Shown here: piece by piece, positions 6,349 through 11,802 of the stretch
How positions within the stretch are numbered: the stretch's first letter is position 1
How the letters are laid out: every line of letters starts with the position of its first letter
From: DASSWG01 sp035705295
GTDB taxonomy: Bacteria > Bacteroidota > Bacteroidia > Flavobacteriales > Flavobacteriaceae
Direction of reading: 5' to 3'
Assembly: GCA_035705295.1 (NCBI GenBank)
Contig: DASSWG010000160.1
Location: 1-19,028 of the forward strand
DNA: 19,028 bases
The notes under the pieces: model-generated
Told to the model about the DNA's origin: nothing
Databases searched by the model: none
The model's input: only the letters and a program-made list of their open reading frames with translations
Translations under genes and position numbers: made by a program

Positions 6349-7362
6349 ATGTTCAATTTTCATAAAGACCTTAAAATGTTGATGATCGTTGCGGGCGGAA
6401 TCTATTTGGTGCTGGCTTTTTTTGTTTCCATTGTCCCCGCGTCCAATTTATCTTATGTCGAACCTCTGCCCACGGCCGAACCTTTGAGCGATTTTGAACG
6501 GCAAGGCCTTGGCGTTTATGTTTCCGAAAACTGCGTGGCCTGTCATACCCAGCAGGTTCGGAATATTGAAATGGATGCCATGTGGGGCGAACGACCATCC
6601 ATTCCGTCTGATTATTATTATGACAAACAACGCTTGAGCATTTGGCAACAATCTCCATCCTTGTTGGGAAGCGAGCGCACCGGGCCCGATTTGACCAATA
6701 TTGGAAAACGACAACCCAGTGAAGCATGGCATTTGCTTCACCTCTACAATCCCCGATCGGTGTCCCCCGCTTCCATTATGCCAAGTTATCCTTGGATGTT
6801 CGAGGCAAAAGATACCACAAAAATTACCGAGGAAGATGTGGTGCTGAACGTGCCAGAGGAATTTTTTAATGTTCCCGGAAAAAAAATAGTTGCAAAACCC
6901 AAGGCATTGCAGTTGGTGGCCTATTTAAAAAGTTTGAAACAAGCCCCGATGCCAGGATCAAAAACGGTGGAATTTATCCCTGCAAAACAACAATTGGGGG
7001 TTGCCGAAGGAAGCGAAGATGGCAGCAGTGGCAGTGGATTGGACGGAAAACAGTTGTATATGACCACTTGCGCGGCCTGTCATCAAAAAGGCGGTACCGG
7101 ATTGGCGGGCGCTTTTCCTCCGTTGGCGGGAAGCCCTATTGTAAACAACGAAGATCCAAAACTGATGATCCAAATTATTTTGCAAGGATATGATGCCCGA
7201 AGTGAATATGCGGTTATGGCACCTTTCGCAAACCAATTGTCCAATGAAGAAATTGCCGCCATTGCCACGCACGAGCGAAGTAGCTGGGGAAACGATGCAT
7301 CGGCGGTGACCCCGGAAGATGTGCAAAAAGTGAGGGAATATATCAAGACTTTAAGCCAATAA
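6349..7362 (+). CDS. dihaem cytochrome c subunit, CcoO-CcoP-like fusion
   Basis: A 337-residue membrane-anchored cytochrome that should pass electrons to the upstream oxidase subunit. One N-terminal helix (about 10-30) anchors it with the rest outside the inner membrane. The first domain is CcoO-like: FERQG, haem site CVACH (C62, C65, H66), LLGSERTGPDLTNIG, HLYNPRSVSPASIMPSYPW with likely axial Met M144. A Gly/Ser-rich linker (about 220-232) leads to a second cytochrome c domain with CAACH (C241, C244, H245), PPLAGSP and likely axial Met M290, ending in IAAIATHERSSWGN. Canonical cbb3 enzymes have separate CcoO and dihaem CcoP, or in many Bacteroidota a CcoN-CcoO fusion plus CcoP. Here one haem from each is joined, so the complex would carry two c haems rather than three. 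The family call is firm. Confidence 0.9.
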   Translation: MFNFHKDLKMLMIVAGGIYLVLAFFVSIVPASNLSYVEPLPTAEPLSDFERQGLGVYVSENCVACHTQQVRNIEMDAMWGERPSIPSDYYYDKQRLSIWQQSPSLLGSERTGPDLTNIGKRQPSEAWHLLHLYNPRSVSPASIMPSYPWMFEAKDTTKITEEDVVLNVPEEFFNVPGKKIVAKPKALQLVAYLKSLKQAPMPGSKTVEFIPAKQQLGVAEGSEDGSSGSGLDGKQLYMTTCAACHQKGGTGLAGAFPPLAGSPIVNNEDPKLMIQIILQGYDARSEYAVMAPFANQLSNEEIAAIATHERSSWGNDASAVTPEDVQKVREYIKTLSQ

Positions 7363-7401
7363 AAATGAAAAAATAATGAGTTTCATATAAAAATAAAACC
7401 G

Positions 7402-7665
7402 ATGAAGAAAATAGTAGCTTTACTAGTAATCCTGTCGTTGGGCATTATGAAATCCTTTGCCTGCGAAGTATGCAAAAGGAATCAACCCGAACCCTTGCAG
7501 GGAATTACCCACGGCTCCGGGCCAACCGGAAATATAGATTACATTATTACCGCTGTGGCAGTGATCACGGTCGGGCTTTCCTTGTTTTTGGCGATAAAAT
7601 TCTTGGTAAAACCCAAAGAAGGACAACCGGACCATATTAAAAATATTGTACTGGATGAAAACTGA
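7402..7665 (+). CDS. small membrane protein with CxxC next to a signal sequence (87 aa)
   Basis: Not recognised. A hydrophobic N-terminus (about 2-20) ends in SFACEVC, so the Cys pair C21 and C24 would lie just outside the membrane. The site after A20 could be a signal-peptidase cut; C21 as a lipoprotein Cys is possible, but the preceding residues are not a good lipobox. A second membrane helix spans about 46-68, followed by a charged cytoplasmic tail. There is no CxxCH, so it is not a c-type cytochrome. It sits 39 bases after the cytochrome gene and overlaps the next gene by 11 bases, which argues for a small accessory subunit or a copper/haem assembly factor of the oxidase. That role is inferred from position only. 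Confidence 0.72.
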   Translation: MKKIVALLVILSLGIMKSFACEVCKRNQPEPLQGITHGSGPTGNIDYIITAVAVITVGLSLFLAIKFLVKPKEGQPDHIKNIVLDEN

Positions 7666-8092
7666 AACGCAGCAAGATAAAAGGGTAATCAAGGTTTATT
7701 TGGACGACGAACCAAAGCCTTTTGCCGAATTCGCGCCCCCCGTGAAATTTGTGCTGGACACCACCAAAATCCCGGATGGTAAGCATCAACTGAAAATTGT
7801 GGCAAAATCTTCAAGCGGGGTGGAAGGAATACGCACCGTTCCTTTTGAAGTGCGCAACGGGCCCGCAATTTCCATTTTGGGATTAAAAGACAACGAGGTA
7901 ATCGACACGCAAACCCCGATCACAATAAACGCCTACGGAAGCGAAACCAACGATTCGTTTATAATCCGAGGTTCGGAAACCCCAAAAGCCATTCCTGCTT
8001 GGGTCTGGGCCCTGCTCATTGCTTTTATTGCGTTCGGTTTATTTTATTTTATAATGTACTGGACACCGGATTTTTACAAATCCTTTGTTTGA
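7655..8092 (+). CDS. Ig-like domain protein with C-terminal membrane anchor (145 aa)
   Basis: Not assigned to a named family. Residues about 8-75 read as an immunoglobulin-like beta sandwich (VLDTTKIPDGKHQLKIVAKSS, then GIRTVPFEVRNGP). A less defined beta-rich stretch follows (75-108), then one C-terminal membrane helix (115-135) with a short tail. There is no N-terminal signal peptide; in a single-helix protein of this kind the Ig domain may be exported N-out, as with some oxidase accessory subunits. The start is set at ATG 7655, overlapping the previous gene by 11 bases; an in-frame TTG at 7646 would add only three residues. Context after a cbb3-like oxidase suggests an accessory subunit, perhaps in the place of CcoH/FixH, but sequence similarity to FixH is not evident. 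Confidence 0.72.
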   Translation: MKTETQQDKRVIKVYLDDEPKPFAEFAPPVKFVLDTTKIPDGKHQLKIVAKSSSGVEGIRTVPFEVRNGPAISILGLKDNEVIDTQTPITINAYGSETNDSFIIRGSETPKAIPAWVWALLIAFIAFGLFYFIMYWTPDFYKSFV

Positions 8093-8104
8093 AAAATTGA
8101 TGCT

Positions 8105-8503
8105 ATGGAACTGGAAAAAAAAGATATTGAAACCCGGAAAGACATTCAATTGTTGGTCGATACCTTCTATGCCAAAGCGCGCGAAGACGAATTGATCGGT
8201 CCCATCTTCAACGGGGTCATCAAAGACAAATGGCCGGAACATTTAGAAAAATTGTACCGGTTCTGGGAAACGGTTTTGTTGTACAAAAGAAGCTACCGTG
8301 GCAGTCCGTTTATGCCCCATTCAAAATTGCCCATTAAAAAAGAACACTTCGATCAGTGGTTGAAATTGTTTCAAGAAACTTTGGATGAACATTTCACCGG
8401 AAAAATCGCCGACGATGCCAAATGGCGCTCCGAAAAAATGGCTGAAATGTTTCAATTCAAACTGGAATATTACCAAGGCACCGACAAAAAACCGCTGTTA
8501 TGA
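8105..8503 (+). CDS. group III truncated haemoglobin
   Basis: A 132-residue cytoplasmic globin of the truncated type, binding haem and ligands such as O2 and NO. Group III features are visible: TFYAKAREDELIGPIF with Tyr Y22 in the B-helix position, YRFWETVLL (51-59), FMPHSKLPI (H72), and EHFDQWLKLF with His H81 as likely proximal ligand. A C-terminal helix KMAEMFQFKLEYY follows. Group III globins are linked to NO resistance or O2 handling in microaerophiles such as Campylobacter (Ctb). The position between a cbb3-like oxidase and RIC, under an Rrf2 repressor, fits NO scavenging. The next gene starts within its stop codon (ATGA overlap), so translation is coupled. Which His is proximal was judged by motif only. 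Confidence 0.87.
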   Translation: MELEKKDIETRKDIQLLVDTFYAKAREDELIGPIFNGVIKDKWPEHLEKLYRFWETVLLYKRSYRGSPFMPHSKLPIKKEHFDQWLKLFQETLDEHFTGKIADDAKWRSEKMAEMFQFKLEYYQGTDKKPLL

Positions 8504-8943
8504 ACCTGAAAGTAAATTATCCGGTCGCTCAAACAGCCGTGTTTTTATGGTTGGGTTTTGTGTTGTCCATCAGTTTTATGGAAGCCTGGTTAAAATTTCA
8601 AGCCCCGGGAATTACCATACCGCTCGGATTGGGGGTCGGGCAACTGGTTTTTGGTGCATTGAATTTAATGGAATGGGTTTTTACGGCCGTAATTGGCGCC
8701 AATTTCCTGCTTTCAAAACAAAAATTGTTCACTAAAAGCGAATTGTACTATTTATTGGCGGTCACCTTGCTTTTGTTGCAAAGCATTTGGTTGTTGCCAG
8801 AACTCGATGAACGCGCTACTGCTGTAATCAACGGTCAAAACCCGCCGGAGTCCAATTTACATTTTATTTACGTGGGCTTTGAAATAATAAAAGTCATCGC
8901 CTTATTCCTCTTTGGAACAAAACTTTATAAAAAAACAATATGA
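8500..8943 (+). CDS. four-helix membrane protein of unknown function (147 aa)
   Basis: Not recognised. Four membrane helices are apparent at about residues 10-27, 44-70, 82-100 and 121-140. Conserved-looking acidic residues are buried or near helix ends (E28 in SFMEAW, E58 in NLMEW, E101 and E104 in LPELDE, E128). There are no haem or Fe-S motifs. It begins in an ATGA overlap with the globin gene and ends in an ATGA overlap with the tryptophan dioxygenase gene, so the three are translated as a coupled block. The paired Glu-Trp motifs in two successive helices hint at an internal repeat (helices 1-2 versus 3-4 is another option). It might anchor or serve the globin, but no function can be claimed. 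Confidence 0.78.
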   Translation: MNLKVNYPVAQTAVFLWLGFVLSISFMEAWLKFQAPGITIPLGLGVGQLVFGALNLMEWVFTAVIGANFLLSKQKLFTKSELYYLLAVTLLLLQSIWLLPELDERATAVINGQNPPESNLHFIYVGFEIIKVIALFLFGTKLYKKTI

Positions 8944-9863
8944 ACGACCTGCTTTCCCATATCGAAAAGAAATACCAAACTTTGGGCGAAAACCCGGAAA
9001 CCTATCTAAAAGGCCTGTTGCACGCAAAACCGATTACCTATTGGGATTACGTGGAAGTGGACACGCTGCTTTCGCTGCAAAAACCGCGCACCCATTTCAA
9101 GGACGAGGAAATTTTCATAATGTACCACCAAATCGTGGAACTGACCCTAAAACTCGTACTTCACGAGATCAAACAAATTGTTGCAAGGGAGAAACTTTCC
9201 GAAGCTTTCCTCATCGAAAAAATCAACCGCATCAACCGCTATACCGATATGCTGATCACTTCCTACGATGTGATGACCGTTGGGATGGATTACGACGACT
9301 ACAACACCTTTCGGGCCACCTTGGCGCCGGCAAGCGGGTTTCAAAGCGCGCAATTCCGGTATATCGAAATTTATTGTACCCGTTTGGAAAATTTGGTGAA
9401 CGCACACGGTAAAAAGCGTCTGCCCAAAAATCCTTCCACAGAAGATTATTTCGAAAATATCTATTGGAAAGATGCCGGCTTCGACCGGAAAACGGGCAAA
9501 AAATCCTTGACCCTTCGCCTTTTTGAAGAGAAATACCTCGAAAGTTTTATCTGCCTGGCAAAAGAAGTGGAAGGCAACACTTTGGAAGACAAAATCCTTC
9601 AATTAGAAAATCCTTCGGAAAAACTGCTCGAAAAAATGAAGGCCTTCGACAAAGTTTACAACATCGATTGGCCGTTGGTGCACTTGAATACCGCACAATA
9701 TTATTTGGACAAAAAAGGAGAAAATAAAGCCGCTACCGGCGGTTCGGAATGGAAAAAATATTTGCACCCCAAATATCAGCAACGCAAATTTTTCCCTGCA
9801 TTGTGGAGCGAAGAAGAACTGAAAACTTGGGGCGAAGACCACACCGGAAAAATTAATCTTTAA
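8940..9863 (+). CDS. tryptophan 2,3-dioxygenase
   Basis: A haem enzyme that opens the indole ring of tryptophan with O2 to give N-formylkynurenine, the first step of the kynurenine pathway. At 307 residues it has the usual bacterial length. Motifs: YWDYVEVDTLLSLQKPRT (35-51), IMYHQIVELTLKL with substrate-contacting His H63, FRATLAPASGFQSAQFRYIE with the carboxylate-binding Arg R125 and S132, the distal part VHLNTAQYYL with likely haem ligand H248, and TGGSEW (266-271). These match the TDO family closely. No other kynurenine-pathway gene is in view. It lies inside the NO-stress operon, ATGA-overlapped with the upstream membrane protein and 5 bases before a cupin. The activity is likely; the reason for its presence here, and whether tryptophan is the true substrate, are open. 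Confidence 0.92.
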   Translation: MNDLLSHIEKKYQTLGENPETYLKGLLHAKPITYWDYVEVDTLLSLQKPRTHFKDEEIFIMYHQIVELTLKLVLHEIKQIVAREKLSEAFLIEKINRINRYTDMLITSYDVMTVGMDYDDYNTFRATLAPASGFQSAQFRYIEIYCTRLENLVNAHGKKRLPKNPSTEDYFENIYWKDAGFDRKTGKKSLTLRLFEEKYLESFICLAKEVEGNTLEDKILQLENPSEKLLEKMKAFDKVYNIDWPLVHLNTAQYYLDKKGENKAATGGSEWKKYLHPKYQQRKFFPALWSEEELKTWGEDHTGKINL

Positions 9864-9868
9864 ATACA

Positions 9869-10171
9869 ATGATTATGGAAACTACAATGGAAAGACCCAG
9901 TATGAATCCGCTAAAAATGGGAGCGGAATTCAAAACCTTTAGCGTGAGCGGAAAAAAAGGAATGGAAATGCCCGAGCATATCAGCACGAAAGAAGCTGTG
10001 GTAATGATAAAAAAAGGGAAGGCCCTGCTGAAAATCGATGGGGAAGAACAAGAACTCCACGAAAACGAATTGCACATTATTCCCGCAGGGAAACCGCATT
10101 CGCTTTTGTTGTTGGAAGATTTTGAGGCTTTTGCATTGATGCAAAAATCTTCAGAAATCGAATTTTTATAA
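9869..10171 (+). CDS. small cupin-domain protein (100 aa)
   Basis: A single-domain cupin. The first cupin motif is degenerate (MPEHISTKEAVVMIKKG, with H37 and E42) and the second reads LHIIPAGKPHSL with H77. Two His and a Glu could hold one metal, but the set is smaller than in classical cupin enzymes. The core strands KALLKIDGEEQELHENE fit the fold. ATG 9869 was chosen; ATG 9875, two codons on, is equally possible. It follows the dioxygenase by 5 bases and precedes RIC by 22. Small cupins of this kind often have sensory or metal-binding roles; here no substrate can be named. Confidence 0.82.
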   Translation: MIMETTMERPSMNPLKMGAEFKTFSVSGKKGMEMPEHISTKEAVVMIKKGKALLKIDGEEQELHENELHIIPAGKPHSLLLLEDFEAFALMQKSSEIEFL

Positions 10172-10193
10172 ACTTATTTAAAATCATCACACT

Positions 10194-10919
10194 ATGGAAC
10201 TCACCAAAAATCAAAATATAGGCGAATTGGTCGCCACCGATTACCGCACCGCTCAGGTTTTCAAAAACCACCACATCGATTTTTGCTGCCACGGAAACCG
10301 CAGCATTGAAGAAGCTTGTCGCGAAAAAAACTTGGATGCCGAAAATGTGTTGCAGGAACTCAAAAAAGCACAGGAAAACACAAGCAGCGGAGGCCCCGAT
10401 TTTCGTTCGTGGCCTTTGGATTTGTTGGCCGATTATGTGGAGAAAAAACACCACCGTTATGTGGAGCAACAAATTCCGGTGTTGAAGGAATATTTGGCAA
10501 AAATCGAGCAGGTGCACGGGGATAAACATTCTGAACTGGAAGAAATTCAAAACCTTTTCAACGAAACGGCCGGCGAACTTTCGGCCCATATGAAAAAGGA
10601 AGAATTGATTTTGTTTCCGCTTATCAGAAAACTCGTTGCCAATAAACCCGAGGAAAAAGAAACCGCCAAAGCTTCCGTGGCAAATCCCATTCAAAAAATG
10701 ATGGAAGAACACGATACGGAAGGCGCCCGTTTCCAAAAAATTGCCGAACTTAGTGGCAATTACACCCCGCCCGCCGATGCGTGCAACACCTATCGGACCG
10801 CATTTGCGTTGTTGAAAGAATTTGAAGACGATTTGCATGAACACATCCATTTGGAAAACAACATTTTGTTTCCGGAAGCGATGGAACTGGAAAAAGAGCG
10901 ATCAAAACAATTTGCATAA
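10194..10919 (+). CDS. ric: RIC/ScdA/YtfE-type diiron protein for Fe-S cluster repair
   Basis: A 241-residue cytoplasmic diiron protein that helps restore Fe-S clusters damaged by NO or oxidants. The N-terminal ScdA_N (DUF542) domain (about 4-58) ends its signature in HHIDFCCHG with the Cys pair C31-C32. The hemerythrin-like domain (about 73-230) supplies the iron ligands: KKHHRYVE (H86/H87), HGDKH (H108/H112), AHMKKE (H132, E136), EEHDTEG (H173) and HEHIHLE (H217, E221). Length and order match YtfE and ScdA. Its stop codon overlaps the next start by one base (TAATG). Rrf2 control of ric genes is common (NsrR regulon), so this gene supports an NO-responsive reading of the operon. Confidence 0.93.
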   Translation: MELTKNQNIGELVATDYRTAQVFKNHHIDFCCHGNRSIEEACREKNLDAENVLQELKKAQENTSSGGPDFRSWPLDLLADYVEKKHHRYVEQQIPVLKEYLAKIEQVHGDKHSELEEIQNLFNETAGELSAHMKKEELILFPLIRKLVANKPEEKETAKASVANPIQKMMEEHDTEGARFQKIAELSGNYTPPADACNTYRTAFALLKEFEDDLHEHIHLENNILFPEAMELEKERSKQFA

Positions 10920-11275
10920 TGAGCAAAATCAAAACAAAACGCGTGTACGAAGATCCCGCCAAAAACGATGGCCATCGGTTGTTGGTGGACCGGGTATGGC
11001 CGCGGGGCGTATCAAAAGAGGACGCAAAACTGGACGATTGGAACAAAGAAATTGCTCCTTCCACCGAATTGCGAAAATGGTTCGACCACAAAGAAGAACG
11101 TTTCGATGAATTCAAAAAGCGCTATAAAAAAGAACTCGAAAAACACAAAGCCGACATGAAAGAAATCGCGAAAATTTCCAAAGAAAAAACCCTGACGCTT
11201 TTGTACGGCGCAAAAGATGAAAAAATGAACCAGGCAATGGTGCTGAAAGAAGTGTTGAAAGAAAACCTAGAATAA
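10919..11275 (+). CDS. DUF488 family protein (YeaO-like)
   Basis: A 118-residue soluble protein with the DUF488 signature: KRVYEDP near the start, HRLLVDRVWPRG (19-30), LDDWNKEIAPSTELRKWF (38-55), and TLTLLYGAKD (91-100) near the C-terminus. The biochemical function of the family is not established. The gene begins within the stop codon of ric (TAATG), so the two are translated together. Members of this family are often seen near globins or hemerythrin-type genes, which fits here, but that is only an association from memory. Confidence 0.88.
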   Translation: MSKIKTKRVYEDPAKNDGHRLLVDRVWPRGVSKEDAKLDDWNKEIAPSTELRKWFDHKEERFDEFKKRYKKELEKHKADMKEIAKISKEKTLTLLYGAKDEKMNQAMVLKEVLKENLE

Positions 11276-11308
11276 AACAATTAGTAATTTTTTTTTAAAC
11301 ATCAAATT

Positions 11309-11728
11309 ATGAAACGTACAGCAAATGCCGTTTGGAACGGCTCACTAAAAGAAGGAAACGGAAAAATCAGCACTAAAAGTGGCGTTTTGGACAACACCCC
11401 TTACTCTTTCAATACACGGTTTGGGGACGAAAAAGGAACCAATCCCGATGAGTTGATTGCGGCCGCGCACGCCGGATGTTTTGCGATGGCCTTAAGCCTT
11501 ATTTTGGGCGAAGCTGGCCATACGCCCGATTCCCTGCAAGTAAAAGCAGAAGTGAATATGGATGCCGACAAGCTCGAACTTACCGGTTCCCATCTTACTT
11601 TGAAAGCCAAAATACCGGGTATCGATAAGGAAACCTTTATGGAATGTGCCGAAAAAGCAAAAGCCGGATGCCCGGTAAGCAAAGCCTTGAATTTGGATAT
11701 TAGCTTGGAGGCCTCTCTGGAGGGGTAA
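11309..11728 (+). CDS. OsmC/Ohr-family peroxiredoxin-like protein, OsmC subgroup
   Basis: A 139-residue thiol peroxidase of the OsmC family, which reduces organic hydroperoxides. The active-site Cys pair is C57 (AAHAGCFAMAL) and C121 (KAGCPVSKAL). The family Arg (R37) and Glu (E48, in NPDELIAAA) are present. The AAHAGCF form and the overall length point to the OsmC rather than the Ohr branch. It is 33 bases after DUF488 and is followed by a perfect inverted repeat, so it is probably the last gene of the operon. A run of T just upstream (11287-11297) leaves room for a weak separate promoter, but no full TAnnTTTG element is seen. Confidence 0.9.
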   Translation: MKRTANAVWNGSLKEGNGKISTKSGVLDNTPYSFNTRFGDEKGTNPDELIAAAHAGCFAMALSLILGEAGHTPDSLQVKAEVNMDADKLELTGSHLTLKAKIPGIDKETFMECAEKAKAGCPVSKALNLDISLEASLEG

Positions 11729-11731
11729 AAC

Positions 11732-11764
11732 AACTTTTCCAAAGTTTCAAACTTTGGAAAAGTT
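11732..11764. terminator. perfect 16-bp inverted repeat, probable terminator of the NO-stress operon
   Basis: AACTTTTCCAAAGTTT (11732-11747) and AAACTTTGGAAAAGTT (11749-11764) are exact reverse complements with one base between them. The stem begins 4 bases after the OsmC stop. There is no pure T tract, so it may be a dispersed hairpin element acting as a terminator or mRNA stabiliser. A decayed relative appears after NorZ at 18175-18214. Confidence 0.6.
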
Positions 11765-11802
11765 ACGGGTTGAAAATCTTTTAACGCAAAAAACCACAAA
11801 TT

